A DNA stretch of 64,000 nucleotides from Deinococcus sp. QL22. GTDB lineage: Bacteria > Deinococcota > Deinococci > Deinococcales > Deinococcaceae. Below the pieces are notes generated by a model. It was not told the origin of the DNA. It ran no database searches and saw only the letters and a program-made list of their open reading frames with translations. The DNA is taken from NCBI RefSeq assembly GCF_023370075.1, contig NZ_CP097149.1, positions 1,636,501 through 1,700,500 on the forward strand. The letters are read 5' to 3'. Shown here one piece after another: positions 24,358 through 37,482 of this stretch; the first letter of the stretch is position 1; each line of letters starts with the position of its first letter. A program made the position numbers and the translations under genes.

Positions 24358-24531
24358 GTCCACAGGCTGACCTTGGGGGTGTTGATAACTTTGGGCGTGC
24401 GTAATGGGTGGAGTTTTCAAACGTTTTCTCATGTCTCCACATGTCACAACTCAATTCGAAATATGCTGTCTGAGAGGGCGGTGATGGGCTTGAGCGTTCT
24501 CGAATGTCACGGTATGTTTCTCGTTTTATTC

Positions 24532-24579
24532 CGCTTTACACGCGAAAGGTCGTAGGTTCAAGTCCTATACCGCCCACCA
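24532..24579 (+). pseudogene. tRNA-Val(TAC) 3' fragment, probable attachment-site remnant
   Basis: Bases 24532-24579 match the 3' two-thirds of a bacterial tRNA-Val. They hold an anticodon arm CGC-TTTACAC-GCG with anticodon TAC, a variable loop AAAGGTC, a T arm GTAGG-TTCAAGT-CCTAT, acceptor strand ACCGCCC, discriminator A and an encoded CCA. No D arm precedes it: the upstream bases do not contain the TAGCTCAG-type sequence, although a GGGCGGT sits about 55 bp upstream. Integrases commonly recombine into tRNA 3' ends, leaving such a fragment. It lies exactly between the IS-rich accessory half and dnaG. Confidence 0.7.
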
Positions 24580-24639
24580 AAGAAACACTCCCACTTTTGC
24601 GGGTGTGATCTTTATTAGTTGCTCAGCTTATTTTACCCA

Positions 24640-26430
24640 CTAGGCCGTACTCCGCCGCGCCCGCTTCTCCGCTTCTATGGCCCGTTGCAATTCCCCGATT
24701 TGGCGCAGCAAGCTGAGTTGCTCGGCGGCTTCGGCTTCGGCCACCTGCCGCTTCAGTAGGTCTACTTCGGCCCGCATGGAATCGATGCTCATGCTGACCT
24801 GAATATCGTCCACGGCGGCGGCGGCGTAGCCGTTCACTTTCTGCTCGTACATCTGGTTGGTGTCGCGGGAAATGGCCCCAGTGTCGCGGCCCTCGAACAT
24901 CAGGCGGATCAGCAGTTGCTCTTCGGGTTGGCCCCGGAAGATTTCTAGGATGGAATCGGCATTTGCGCCGCCCACGCCCTGCCCCAGCGCGGCCAGCATC
25001 ACCTTGCGTACCGATTCGTTGCGCCAGGGCGTGCTGCCGTCCAACTTCGACAGCAGGCTGGGGTCGACCAGCAGTTGCCGTAGTAATGACAGTTCCCGGT
25101 CTTCTTCGCCCCGGTGGGCGCTCATGCCGGCCATGTGGGTGTCGGTCAGGGTGCGGCGCTTGGCCTTCGAACCGATCCATTCCAGCAGGGCTTCGGGCTT
25201 GATGCCCAGCGTGTGGCAGGCAATCGTGCGCATCTGCTCCGCGCCCTCGTCCAGCGGATCAAGGTTTTGCATACGGGGCAGCAGTTCCATCAGGATGCTG
25301 CGCTTGCCTGTGGTGGTGCCCACATCGTATTTTTCTAGCGCGGCCTGCACCCGGTAATGCACCTCGTCTAGCCCGCCCAACAGCGCCTGACGGATGCCCG
25401 CCTCGTCTCCGGCCAGCAGCGCGTCGGCGGGGTCTTTGCCGCTGGGCACACTGGTGGCCCGCACCCGGAATTTTGCCCCCAACACCTGATCCAGCCCCGA
25501 CAGGGTGGCCTTCAGCCCGGCCTGATCTTGGTCGAACATCAGCGTCAGCTTTTGCGCCCCCAGCCGTTCCAGCAGCGTGGCGTGTTCGGCGGTCAGGGCC
25601 GTGCCGAGGCTGGCGACTGCGCCCGTGAAGCCGTGCTGGTGCAGGCTGATCACGTCCATGTAGCCTTCCACCACGATCAGTTCCCCGCCGCCCGCCGTGC
25701 CCGTCCCAGAAATAAGACTTCTGGCCTTGTCCAGCCCGTACAGCAGTTCGCCCTTTTTAAAGGCTTCGGTGTCGGGCGTGTTCAGGTACTTGGGTTTGCT
25801 GTCGTCCAGCACGCGCCCGCCAAAGCCTACTAGTCTTCCCAAGTGGTCGCGGATGGGGAACATGACCCGACCCCGGAAGCGGTCATAAATTCGGCCCGAT
25901 TCCGGGTTTTCGGTGGTCAGGCCAGCTTCCAGCAGCAGGCGGTCTGTAATGCCCCGGCTTTTGGCCCGCTTGACAAGGCCATCCCAGCCTTCAGGGGCGT
26001 AACCGATTTCGAAGGCGGCGATGGAGGCGTCGGTCAGGCCACGTGCCCGTAGGTAGTCCAGCGCTGGCCCCGGCAGATGCTCCTGAAAATAGGCCAGCGC
26101 AAAGGCGTTCACGTCGTACAGGTCACGGCTGGACTTCTCGCCGTATTTGGCTTCCACCTGCACGCCTGCTTTTTCGGCCAGTTTCCGCAGAGAATCGCCA
26201 AAGCTGAGGTTCTCGGTCTGCTGCACAAAGCTGAAGATGTCGCCGCCCGCCTTGCACCCAAAGCAGTAGTAATAGCCCTGCTCGGTGTCCACCTGAAACG
26301 AGGGGCTTTTTTCCTTGTGGAACGGACACAGCCCCTTCATGCGCCCCTTGCCCGCAGGCGTGAGGCTCACATATTCTCCGATGACCTCCGCGATATTTAG
26401 CCGCGAACGGACGTCTTCTTTGGTTCCCAC
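24640..26430 (-). CDS. dnaG: DNA primase DnaG, 596 aa
   Basis: DnaG makes the RNA primers for lagging-strand and restart synthesis. The N-terminal zinc finger is intact ([12 protein letters not shown], then [16 protein letters not shown]). It is followed by the RNA-polymerase core and the TOPRIM residues ([25 protein letters not shown]). The C-terminal region is helical and would bind the DnaB helicase. The GTG start at 26430 gives [20 protein letters not shown], the conserved beginning, and follows a G-rich ribosome site; the upstream extension is spurious. It is the first core gene after the accessory island. The terminator-like CACTCCCAC / GCGGGTGTG hairpin near 24585-24607 lies past its stop. 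Confidence 0.97.
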   Translation of the reverse strand: MGTKEDVRSRLNIAEVIGEYVSLTPAGKGRMKGLCPFHKEKSPSFQVDTEQGYYYCFGCKAGGDIFSFVQQTENLSFGDSLRKLAEKAGVQVEAKYGEKSSRDLYDVNAFALAYFQEHLPGPALDYLRARGLTDASIAAFEIGYAPEGWDGLVKRAKSRGITDRLLLEAGLTTENPESGRIYDRFRGRVMFPIRDHLGRLVGFGGRVLDDSKPKYLNTPDTEAFKKGELLYGLDKARSLISGTGTAGGGELIVVEGYMDVISLHQHGFTGAVASLGTALTAEHATLLERLGAQKLTLMFDQDQAGLKATLSGLDQVLGAKFRVRATSVPSGKDPADALLAGDEAGIRQALLGGLDEVHYRVQAALEKYDVGTTTGKRSILMELLPRMQNLDPLDEGAEQMRTIACHTLGIKPEALLEWIGSKAKRRTLTDTHMAGMSAHRGEEDRELSLLRQLLVDPSLLSKLDGSTPWRNESVRKVMLAALGQGVGGANADSILEIFRGQPEEQLLIRLMFEGRDTGAISRDTNQMYEQKVNGYAAAAVDDIQVSMSIDSMRAEVDLLKRQVAEAEAAEQLSLLRQIGELQRAIEAEKRARRSTA

Positions 26431-26691
26431 GTTGTTGCCCCACCCCCCGGCGTTGTGTCCGCTTCGTCTGAACTTCTTCAGAGTTAGAGCTGTAGTGTAC
26501 GCCCCCAAACGGCTTCTTGCCAAATCGCGTCAGATTCAAAAATATACCGTTTAGAACAGCGTTTTTGGGTTTCTCTCTGCTGACTCCCGGACAAAATGCG
26601 TGGGCGTCGGCCTTGCGGCTTGGCGGCCAAAGCTCTGCCGCCCTGAAGCTTCCCCTCACCCCGGCGCGGCCATTGGGGCGCAGGCTGAGGC

Positions 26692-27006
26692 ATGACAACC
26701 CAGACGTACAAGGTCAGCCAGAGTGACACGCAGCACGGCGAACACGGCGAGCATCACCTGATTCGCGGCCAAACGGGACAGATGCGCCTGTGGCACCGCG
26801 AGGAACCCGACCCCGCCAAGCCCGAAAGCGTGAATGACTACGAAACACTGGGCTACGTGATAGAGGGCCGCGCCGAACTGATCGTGAATGGGCAGACGAT
26901 CTCGCTTGCGCCGGGGGATTCGTATTGTGTGCCGAGTGGGGCCAGTCACACCTACCGGATCACGGAGACGTTGACGGCGGTAGAAGTGATTTCGCCGGGA
27001 AAATAA
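26692..27006 (+). CDS. Cupin-domain protein, 104 aa
   Basis: ATG 26692 gives a small single-domain cupin. The two motifs are visible: LGYVIEGRAELIVNGQTISL (motif 1 region, with YETLGYVIEG) and GDSYCVPSGASHTYRITETL (motif 2, G-D-x-P-H). Such proteins bind a metal and either catalyse small-molecule reactions or sense ligands; the substrate cannot be told. It is divergent from dnaG with a shared 261-bp promoter region. Confidence 0.85.
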   Translation: MTTQTYKVSQSDTQHGEHGEHHLIRGQTGQMRLWHREEPDPAKPESVNDYETLGYVIEGRAELIVNGQTISLAPGDSYCVPSGASHTYRITETLTAVEVISPGK

Positions 27007-27331
27007 GTTTTTTTGGTGACTGCGATGGCTTCCCCCAGCCCTCGCCCCACAGGGGTCAGGGGAGGTTGCCGCTCTGCTGAGGAGGATTGGATTGATCTTG
27101 TCGCATCTAGACTCGACTTGCTCGTTCATTTGAAGTGGAACTGCCAGTCGTCTTGAACATGGAATTGGCCTGCGTGTTGCACGCATCTTGGGGCCTCACA
27201 CGGAGAGGGGCGCTGCGCCAACAGCGGGGTGAGGGGAAGTGAGCGCCAGCGAGTGCCTCTCCGCACACTTGCCCCCAAAACACGCCTTTCCACACTTTGA
27301 CCTTCGCCCTCTGCCCCTTACACTGCCCCAA
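27007..27331. other. Non-coding interval with GC-rich inverted repeats
   Basis: This 325-bp stretch between the cupin and a membrane-protein gene holds short GC-rich complementary blocks (CCCCACAGGGGTCAGGGG near 27049; GGGGCGCTGCGCCAACAGCG near 27208). They look like an intergenic repeat, but no gene or clear promoter is seen. Confidence 0.35.
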
Positions 27332-27760
27332 ATGCCCCTTGGTGACGCTCCCAACTACTCCACGCCGCGCACGCTGGGCCTCGCGTTGGTCAGCATTCTG
27401 GGGTCGCTGGCGCACTTTGGATTGGGGGCACTGGACTACGGCAATGTAGACCGGTATTTGGGGTTGTGGGGCATGTTGCTGGCGGGACTGCTTCTGGTCT
27501 TCGGCGTGCTGAGTCTGATCCGGTACGCCGAGGCGCACGACGCCATGACCGATCCCAGCCCACGCACGCCCATGTATTCCACGCCGCACGAACGCCTCAC
27601 CTTCCTCATCGGTACAGGACTGAATGCGCTGTGTGCGTTAACCGCACTGGCGTGGGCCGCAAGCGGGCAACTGGTGCCGTGGCATCTGGCCGCCGCTGCT
27701 GTGAACCTATGGGCAGTGTGGCTGGCATGGCAGGGAAGGCCAAGAAGGGGAGAGGAATAG
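27332..27760 (+). CDS. Four-helix membrane protein, 142 aa
   Basis: ATG 27332 (MPLGDAPNYSTPRTLGLALV) gives four predicted membrane helices: LGLALVSILGSLAHFGLGAL, YLGLWGMLLAGLLLVFGVLS, LTFLIGTGLNALCALTALAW and WHLAAAAVNLWAVWLAWQGR. The upstream in-frame extension is Cys/Pro-rich and unlikely. It is convergent with the next gene, with only 6 bp between the stops. No family is recognised. Confidence 0.6.
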   Translation: MPLGDAPNYSTPRTLGLALVSILGSLAHFGLGALDYGNVDRYLGLWGMLLAGLLLVFGVLSLIRYAEAHDAMTDPSPRTPMYSTPHERLTFLIGTGLNALCALTALAWAASGQLVPWHLAAAAVNLWAVWLAWQGRPRRGEE

Positions 27761-27766
27761 GCCCGC

Positions 27767-28177
27767 TCAGCCTACAGGGTTCAACGCCGGGTGCTTGGCT
27801 TCCGCCTCATGCCGGGTCAATTGAAGCGCCGTCCAGAGATCCAGCATCGTGATCCCTACAACGGCAGCGAGGGCGGCAGCGGCGTTGGCCCGCTTCTTAT
27901 TCTGCGGCCCCAGTGCAAGGGCCAGCGTGGCAATATCCAGCGCGTCACCTGCCACCCGCGCCCAGATCCACTGCGGCGTGGTCGTCTGCGTCAGAATCGC
28001 CCCGCCTGCGGTCAGTTCGCGCACCCCGTATAGGCGCAGCAGAGTCTGATGGCGCTCCAGTCCCAGCAGTTGGCCCAGGGCTGCCGGGGCCACCGCTTCC
28101 AGAGTGCCGAGGCTGATGCTGAACCAGCCCAGAAAGTTGGCGGCGCGGTTGGCGGTGTTCAGGGTGCGTGGATGCAT
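27767..28177 (-). CDS. Membrane protein of the cyclase/dehydrase-associated type, 136 aa
   Basis: The sequence NRAANFLGWFSISLGTLEAV, then HQTLLRLYGVRELTAGGAIL and WARVAGDALDIATLALALGP, matches the membrane domain often found with SRPBCC cyclase/dehydrase proteins (pattern LGWFSIGLG, YGVRE, WARVAGDALD). Three to four membrane helices are expected. The start ATG 28177 is the only good one. Its physiological role is unknown. Confidence 0.6.
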   Translation of the reverse strand: MHPRTLNTANRAANFLGWFSISLGTLEAVAPAALGQLLGLERHQTLLRLYGVRELTAGGAILTQTTTPQWIWARVAGDALDIATLALALGPQNKKRANAAAALAAVVGITMLDLWTALQLTRHEAEAKHPALNPVG

Positions 28178-28295
28178 GCTTCAGGCTGTCGCCCTGGCAT
28201 GAGCCGCAGCCCAGAACCAGATTGGCGTTGGCTCCTGCCGAGTTAGGGAAGGGCTGAACAAGGGTTTAAGCGGGGTGGGAAAGATAAACGGAAGC

Positions 28296-28321
28296 GGGGC
28301 CATTCTGCGCTGAACGGCCCC
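28296..28321 (-). terminator. Terminator of the gcv operon
   Basis: GGGGCC and GGCCCC pair across a 14-nt loop. On the minus strand they are followed by a T-rich stretch (TTCCGTTTATCTTTCCC). It lies 17 bp after the gcvP stop. Confidence 0.65.
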
Positions 28322-28337
28322 ACCTTCCTAAATGCCT

Positions 28338-31214
<2,877 letters not shown>

Positions 31215-31232
31215 GGGATGGCTCCTGTTGGG

Positions 31233-31347
31233 GTCTAAAGGTCTAAGGTGCAGATGTTCGGCGTGGCAGGGCGGGCGGGTACAGGCCAAGACTTGGGGCA
31301 AGCCAGCCGCCCCACTGGTCTTTCAAGCTGTTCTTAGACCCTTAGAC
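31233..31347. repeat. Core intergenic repeat, copy 1 (within the gcv operon)
   Basis: The left end GTCTAAAGGTCTAAG and the right end, as reverse complement, GTCTAAGGGTCTAAGAACAG form terminal inverted repeats 115 bp apart. Related sequences occur at 43109-43181, 47179-47290 and 48617 onward. There is no coding frame. It lies between gcvH and gcvP. Confidence 0.7.
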
Positions 31348-31353
31348 CGCCTT

Positions 31354-31716
31354 TTAGTTGTTAGCGGCGGCGTAATCCTCAGCGCTCAGCAGTTCGGCGC
31401 TTTCTTCGGTCACGTCGATCTTGAACAGCCAGCCATCTTCGTAGGGGCTGCTGTTGACCAGTTCAGGGCCGCCGCTGAGGGCGTCGTTGACGGCGGTAAT
31501 GGTTCCGGTGGCGGGCGCGTAGATGTCGGACGCTGTCTTCACGCTCTCCACGACGGCTATGGTTTCGCCTGCGGTCACGATCCGGCCCACTTCGGGGAGT
31601 TCCACGTACACCACGTCGCCCAACTGATCCTGAGCAAAGTCGGAGATGCCCACCGTGCCGTCCTCAGACAGCCACTCGTGCGACGGCGCGTATTTCAGTT
31701 CGTTGGGGGTTTGCAT
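31354..31716 (-). CDS. gcvH: Glycine cleavage system H protein, 120 aa
   Basis: GcvH is the lipoyl carrier shuttling intermediates between the P, T and L proteins. The lipoylation lysine is in [18 protein letters not shown], and the N-terminus ([20 protein letters not shown]) and C-terminus ([11 protein letters not shown]) are typical. Length is normal. The start ATG has GGGAGA upstream. It lies 75 bp after gcvT in the same operon. Confidence 0.97.
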   Translation of the reverse strand: MQTPNELKYAPSHEWLSEDGTVGISDFAQDQLGDVVYVELPEVGRIVTAGETIAVVESVKTASDIYAPATGTITAVNDALSGGPELVNSSPYEDGWLFKIDVTEESAELLSAEDYAAANN

Positions 31717-31791
31717 GGTTTATTCTCCCTAATTCTGTGTGGTGCTGTGTGGGATCGGCTATGGCGACTTGCAGAAATCTTCAGGAGCTGT

Positions 31792-32865
<1,074 letters not shown>

Positions 32866-32868
32866 CCG

Positions 32869-33456
32869 TCAACTGTAGCGAATGGGGGGCGTGGTCGTCC
32901 GGGTGGTACGGACACCCAGTTCAGTTGCCAACCACTGTCCCCGCACGTCATGGGCCTCGGTGGGCAGTGTGGGCACGATCAGGTCTGCCCACACCACGCC
33001 CACCGTCAGGCCCGTAAATCCGGGCAGCAGGCGGTCATAGAAGCCGCCGCCGTAGCCTAGGCGCACGCCCTGTTCATCGAAGGTGAGGGCGGGCAGCAAC
33101 ACGGCGTCCACACTGCCTAGCAACACACGCGGCGCACTTGCAGGCGGCTGAAGCGCCCCAAAGCGGCTGAGTTCGGTGGCCGTCTCCCAGGCATGGAGGG
33201 TCAGATGAGGCTCCGGCTTCCAGCGGGCGCGGGGAGCCAAGAGTTCAAATTGGCCTGCCAGCGCCGACACATCCGGCTCTCCTGGCAAGGCCCGGTAAGC
33301 CAGCACACGCCGCGCTCTGTGCAAATGCAAAAAGGCTGCTAGATGAGCGGTCAGTGCCTGTGATTGATCTGGTAAAGCTGCCCGAACTTCCCGCGCCCAC
33401 GCCCGCCATTCACTTTTGGATGCAGTTGGAATGGGGAGATCTGAACTGGGCGGCAT
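32869..33456 (-). CDS. 5-formyltetrahydrofolate cyclo-ligase, 195 aa
   Basis: The enzyme converts 5-formyl-THF to 5,10-methenyl-THF using ATP and clears an inhibitor of serine hydroxymethyltransferase and the glycine cleavage pathway. The family signature [15 protein letters not shown] is present, with the N-terminal basic helix ([17 protein letters not shown]). ATG 33456 ([20 protein letters not shown]) was chosen; the longer frame upstream is Pro/Arg-rich. As first gene of the gcvTHP operon, its task is probably to keep folate available to GcvT. Confidence 0.92.
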   Translation of the reverse strand: MPPSSDLPIPTASKSEWRAWAREVRAALPDQSQALTAHLAAFLHLHRARRVLAYRALPGEPDVSALAGQFELLAPRARWKPEPHLTLHAWETATELSRFGALQPPASAPRVLLGSVDAVLLPALTFDEQGVRLGYGGGFYDRLLPGFTGLTVGVVWADLIVPTLPTEAHDVRGQWLATELGVRTTRTTTPPIRYS

Positions 33457-33535
33457 CCCCAAAAGTATGCAACGTCTACCCAACAAAACAGAGCAAGCCG
33501 GGACTGCTCCCGAACTTGCTCTGATAGGTTCTGGC

Positions 33536-34405
33536 TTACTTGGAGAGCGGGGTTGCGGCGGCGGGCCGGGCCGGAAGGCTGACGGCAAACGTCTTCAGGC
33601 TGCCGTTGATGGTGGCCGTCTGGGTGGTGGCTCCGGTGGTCAGGTTGACGGTATACAGCGTGGCGGTATTGCCAGTGCTGGTGCTGAGGTACGCCTCGTT
33701 CGTGCCCACGATGTCAAATCCGGTTGCGCCGTCACGGGCGTCTATGTTCAGGGGCCCAACCGTATTCAACGTGCTGAATGCTGGCCCCACCGTATGCATG
33801 ACCAGTGAATCCGTACCTGCGTCGATGGAGTACAGGACTGTGGCGGTGTCGGCAGCCGTGAACCCAGCAAACGAGTTGGTGTAGGCGGCGGCGGTCAGCA
33901 TGGGATTGGTTCCGGTTTTGGAATCGGTTGCCGCGTAGACCAATTTGCCGTCCGCAGTAGTTCCAGCGGTGGCGGGGCTTCCCAGCGGCGTAATCCGGAA
34001 GTTGTCGTCGGTGCTGTTGAAGACGCGCAGGCGGCGAGCAACGGGGTTGAAGTCCATCGCGGTGGGCGTGCCCAGCGTCGTGCCGACATAATCCTTAGTG
34101 AGTGCGCCGGTGGCCGGGTCAACCTTGTACAGCGTGCCGTTGCTCGACAGGCCATACAGGGCGCTGTCTACGTTCCAGAAGTCCAAGTCCACCAGGGTTT
34201 CGCCCGCGCCCAGACCTGTGAAAGCGCGGGTGCTGTAGCTTGCGCCCGCGTTGCCCAGGCCAAAGCTGGCGAGTTGCCCGGTGGCGTCGATCCCGTAGGC
34301 CATGCGCCCGGTGGGGGCTTCGGGAACAGCAGTGAAGTTGCAAGAGGCAAGGGCAACAGTAGAAACAGCGGCGAGCAGGGCGAAGCGGGTCAGTGTTTTG
34401 TTCAT
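33536..34405 (-). CDS. DUF4394 lipoprotein-like exported protein, 289 aa
   Basis: The N-terminus [20 protein letters not shown] followed by SC is a lipoprotein signal (lipobox A-L-A-S-C or A-S-C). The mature part is a repeated beta sequence: [60 protein letters not shown] and NFRITPLG, the pattern of DUF4394, a beta-propeller-like fold common in Deinococcus. It would be anchored in the envelope. Function is not established. It is divergently placed from nothing; the 259 bp upstream contain a terminator of the his genes. Confidence 0.85.
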   Translation of the reverse strand: MNKTLTRFALLAAVSTVALASCNFTAVPEAPTGRMAYGIDATGQLASFGLGNAGASYSTRAFTGLGAGETLVDLDFWNVDSALYGLSSNGTLYKVDPATGALTKDYVGTTLGTPTAMDFNPVARRLRVFNSTDDNFRITPLGSPATAGTTADGKLVYAATDSKTGTNPMLTAAAYTNSFAGFTAADTATVLYSIDAGTDSLVMHTVGPAFSTLNTVGPLNIDARDGATGFDIVGTNEAYLSTSTGNTATLYTVNLTTGATTQTATINGSLKTFAVSLPARPAAATPLSK

Positions 34406-34445
34406 GGGTGGAACCTCCGGGTGGGGCTTTAGATAGGTATAAGCG

Positions 34446-34477
34446 AAAGCCGCCCATTTGGATCACAGGGCGGCTTT
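34446..34477 (-). terminator. Terminator-like hairpin downstream of hisIE
   Basis: A perfect 10-bp stem AAAGCCGCCC / GGGCGGCTTT has a 12-nt loop. It lies about 190 bp past the hisIE stop and just upstream of the DUF4394 gene. Between it and hisIE are short inverted repeats around CGGAATCCGTA and CGGAGTCCGTA (34563-34650). Confidence 0.6.
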
Positions 34478-34664
34478 GGGCGGTACTTTAGGTGTCTCTC
34501 ATGCCTGGAGTTGTGATAAGGATTCCGGGAGATGAACGGACAGGCGGTGCGGTTCTGACCGTACGGGAATCATACGGAATCCGTACTTTCTCGTACTCGC
34601 TCCGCTCGAATTGGATCCCGTAGTTTTGGGATTCAATCGGAGTCCGTATGAAGAATGCTCAGAT

Positions 34665-35351
34665 TCAGCCGATCTCTTTTGGCCCCTTCAGGCCCGTTTT
34701 GCCCTCGCGGGTTCGCAGCACGGCGGCCACATCGGCAGGCGCGACGCCCACTTCGGCCATCGCAAACAGCGTATGAAAGAGCAAATCTGCGACTTCGGTG
34801 GCAAGCTCGGCGCGGTCTCCATTTTTGGCGGCCAGCAGCACTTCGCCGCTTTCCTCACTGATTTTCTTCAGCACCCGGTCTAGGCCTCCGGCGTGCAGGC
34901 GGGCCACATAACTGGTTTCGGGCAGCGTGGCGAGGCGCTCGGTGATGGTGGCGTACACGCGTTCCAGCGTGCCGTCCAGTCCGTTCTCTGTGGCGGCGTG
35001 ATGGGCTGCCGCTTCCGGTTCACCCTCCAACAAGGAGCGGTAAAAACAGCTGTATTCCCCGGTATGACAGGCCCCCCCGGTCTGTTCCACGCGGTACAGC
35101 ACGCTGTCTCCATCGCAGTCCATGCGCACATCCACAATGCGCTGGGTGTGGCCGCTGGTGACCCCCTTGATCCACTGCGCTCCCCGCGAGCGGCTGAAAT
35201 AGGTGGCCTCGCAGGTGGCGAGTGTGCGTTCTACGGCGGCGCGGTCTGCGTAGGCCTGCATCAGCACTGCGCCTGTGCGGGCGTCTTGCGTCACCACGGG
35301 AATCAGTCCATCGGCGCCAAAGTTAAGGTCGGAAAGAGAAGCGGGACTCAT
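34665..35351 (-). CDS. hisIE: Phosphoribosyl-AMP cyclohydrolase / phosphoribosyl-ATP pyrophosphatase, 228 aa
   Basis: This bifunctional enzyme catalyses steps 2 and 3 of histidine biosynthesis. The HisI part contains [40 protein letters not shown] and GEYSCFYR, with the metal-binding Asp/Cys residues. The HisE part has the [20 protein letters not shown]sGE-type motif ([15 protein letters not shown]) and [15 protein letters not shown]. Length is normal for the fusion. It overlaps hisF by 4 bp (ATGA), so the two are translated together. Confidence 0.96.
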   Translation of the reverse strand: MSPASLSDLNFGADGLIPVVTQDARTGAVLMQAYADRAAVERTLATCEATYFSRSRGAQWIKGVTSGHTQRIVDVRMDCDGDSVLYRVEQTGGACHTGEYSCFYRSLLEGEPEAAAHHAATENGLDGTLERVYATITERLATLPETSYVARLHAGGLDRVLKKISEESGEVLLAAKNGDRAELATEVADLLFHTLFAMAEVGVAPADVAAVLRTREGKTGLKGPKEIG

Positions 35352-36169
35352 ACCGTGTAGCCTCGCACATTGTCAGAATCCGTATCCTGCCAGTCGGGGC
35401 GCACCGCGATTCCTTCGGCCTGTAGGTAGGCCTTGACCTGCGGTACGGTCAGTTCTCCAAAATGAAACACGCTGGCAGCGAGGGCCGCGTCGGCGTTCCC
35501 ACCCTCATCGCCGCCGCGCAGCACGTCGCGGAAGTCGGTCAGTTGCCCGGCCCCGCCCGACGCGATCACGGGCAGGTCTACGGCGCGGGACACGGCGCGG
35601 GTGGCGTCCAGCGCAAATCCGGCGCGGGTACCGTCGGCGTCCATGATGTTCAGACACAGTTCGCCCGCCCCAAGCTGTTGCCCGCGCACTGCCCACTCGA
35701 TCAGATCCAGCCCGGTATCCACGCGCCCGCCGCCCACATGCACCGTCCAACCCTGCCCATTGGCGCGGCGTTTGGCGTCTATGCTCAGCATCACGCACTG
35801 CGCCCCATGGTGGTCGCTGGCCTCCCGGATCAACTCTGGGCGCTTCACGGCCCCACTGTTGACACTGATTTTGTCTGCGCCCGCCATCAGCAGTTGCCGG
35901 AAATCCGACAGGTGGTTCACGCCGCCGCCCACCGTCAGGGGCATCATCACCTGTTCGGCCACCTGCGCGGCCACGTCCAGCATCAGGCTGCGGCCCTCGT
36001 GCGTGGCGGTGATGTCGTAAAATACCAGCTCATCGGCCTGCTGCGCCTCGTAGGCCTGCGCCAACAGCAGGGGATCTCCGGCGTCTCGGTGGTTTTCAAA
36101 AAACCGGACGTTCTTGACCACACGCCCGTTCTGGACGTCGAGGCAGGGAATGATGCGCTTAGTCAACAC
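35348..36169 (-). CDS. hisF: Imidazole glycerol phosphate synthase cyclase subunit, 273 aa
   Basis: HisF uses ammonia from HisH to make imidazole-glycerol phosphate and AICAR. The start of the TIM barrel with the first catalytic Asp ([20 protein letters not shown]), the phosphate site ([20 protein letters not shown]), the second Asp region ([14 protein letters not shown]) and [19 protein letters not shown] are all present. GTG 36169 was chosen because it places [10 protein letters not shown] at the N-terminus and has GGGGA upstream. hisH is not adjacent. Confidence 0.96.
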   Translation of the reverse strand: MLTKRIIPCLDVQNGRVVKNVRFFENHRDAGDPLLLAQAYEAQQADELVFYDITATHEGRSLMLDVAAQVAEQVMMPLTVGGGVNHLSDFRQLLMAGADKISVNSGAVKRPELIREASDHHGAQCVMLSIDAKRRANGQGWTVHVGGGRVDTGLDLIEWAVRGQQLGAGELCLNIMDADGTRAGFALDATRAVSRAVDLPVIASGGAGQLTDFRDVLRGGDEGGNADAALAASVFHFGELTVPQVKAYLQAEGIAVRPDWQDTDSDNVRGYTV

Positions 36170-36426
36170 GTCCCCAGTGTAGGGCGGCGACCAGAACCAG
36201 AGGCCGCACCCACCCACACCTGGCCTGCGCTCCACTGGTGACCCCCAGTCATTTCTTGATCAGGTTCATATTGCACCCTTGGTGTAGGTAAAGAAGAATT
36301 TAGAAATCAAATCATATTTTGTGTTTTGAGCACATAAATCTGATCAAACCTTGATATAATCTTCATAGTCTAGGGATAGACTGCAGTTCAAGACGCATTT
36401 TCACGAAAAGGGGGAAGGGAGAGACT

Positions 36427-36864
36427 GTGGAGCAACGCCGAATTCTGCTGGTGGACGATAACCCCAACGATGTGGAGTTGGCACTGACGGTGTTGCGTGA
36501 AAGCGGCGAGCATCAGCAGGTGTTCCACAACGTAACCGTGGCGAGCAGCGGGGCCGAGGCCATTGCCCTGCTGAACGCCAGTGGGACGTCCAATCTTCTC
36601 CCCGACGTGATTTTGCTGGATCTGAAAATGCCGCAGATGGACGGCTTGGCTGTGCTGGACGCCATTCGCGCCACCGTCCGCACCCGTGATATTCCAGTGG
36701 TGATGCTGACCACCAGTGGTGAACCCCGCGACATCAGCGATTCTTATGCACACGGGGCCAGCGCCTACGTCATCAAGCCGCTGGATTTCACTCAGTTTCG
36801 GGAGGCCATGACCACCATTACGGCCTTTTGGACGCAACTGAACCGCCGCCCGAATCTGCGCTAG
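36427..36864 (+). CDS. Single-domain response regulator, 145 aa
   Basis: The GTG start at 36427 (MEQRRILLVDDNPNDVELAL) follows GGAAGGGAGAG. Key receiver residues are present: DDN pocket, phospho-acceptor Asp in VILLDLKMPQMDGLAVLD, switch Thr in VVMLTTSGEPRD, and Lys in SAYVIKPLDF. There is no output domain. Its NPND opening is typical of Rcp1-like receivers that pair with phytochrome-type kinases. The AT-rich 257-bp upstream region (36170-36426) contains a TATAAT at 36355-36360, a likely -10 element, though no good -35 is at the standard distance. Confidence 0.9.
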   Translation: MEQRRILLVDDNPNDVELALTVLRESGEHQQVFHNVTVASSGAEAIALLNASGTSNLLPDVILLDLKMPQMDGLAVLDAIRATVRTRDIPVVMLTTSGEPRDISDSYAHGASAYVIKPLDFTQFREAMTTITAFWTQLNRRPNLR

Positions 36865-36927
36865 AAGCTGGCATTCAGGGGCCCAATTGCGTCTCTGACA
36901 CCCTCCCCAGCGTCTCCTTCACGTAGC

Positions 36928-37482
36928 ATGCAGGGCGTGAACGTGGCGCGGTGGGGATTATCGGTGATTGCAGGGCTTTCGGCGGCGCTGATTGCGTTCG
37001 GCGTTATCTATGTGCAGGGCGACCTCGGCGGCGTGATGCGGTTCCTGCGGGCGCGGGGCGACCTGCGCGACATCATTGCCAGCGGTGCGGGCGCGGCAGA
37101 AGTGGCGGCGGCCAAAGCACAGGCGTTGGCAGTGGCCCAGAGTTTTGCCGTGCCAGACGTGGCCGTGCGCCTCGTGCCGCTGGAACTGCTGATCGGGCTG
37201 ATGGTGGGCGCGTTCGTCTGGTGGCTGTTTGGCCGCCGCGTGGGGCGTGCGCTGGGTGGAAACGAGCGCCCAGACGTGCAGGAGCGCATGGTGTACCGCC
37301 TGGCACACCGCAAAGGCGGACGCTTTACGCTGGCCGATCTGAGTGCCAGCAGCCCGCTGACGCCCGCGCAGGCCCAGGCCGTGACCCGGCACATGGTACA
37401 AACTGGCCGCCTGCTGAACGATGGCGACGGCATATACCGCCTGATCCAGCAGCATCAAGCTCAAAATCGGCGGTCCTTATGA
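36928..37482 (+). CDS. Membrane protein with C-terminal winged-helix-like region, 184 aa
   Basis: Two membrane helices are seen (LSVIAGLSAALIAFGVIYVQ and LELLIGLMVGAFVWWLFGRR). They flank an Ala-rich extracytoplasmic segment. The C-terminal ~65 residues (RMVYRLAHRKGGRFTLADLS, then LTPAQAQAVTRHMVQTGRLL) look like a small winged-helix domain. The stop overlaps the ATG of the DinB-like gene (ATGA), so the pair is co-translated. No family is recognised. Confidence 0.6.
   Translation: MQGVNVARWGLSVIAGLSAALIAFGVIYVQGDLGGVMRFLRARGDLRDIIASGAGAAEVAAAKAQALAVAQSFAVPDVAVRLVPLELLIGLMVGAFVWWLFGRRVGRALGGNERPDVQERMVYRLAHRKGGRFTLADLSASSPLTPAQAQAVTRHMVQTGRLLNDGDGIYRLIQQHQAQNRRSL

Noticed and set aside
24475..24579. 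A complete tRNA starting at GGGCGGT near 24478
   Set aside because: The acceptor bases could pair, but no D arm or normal spacing follows and the length would be about 100 nt; a 3' fragment is the better reading.
32866..33600. Glycine riboswitch upstream of the gcv genes
   Set aside because: The sequence before the operon is coding (cyclo-ligase) or short intergenic, and no tandem aptamer pattern was recognised by eye.
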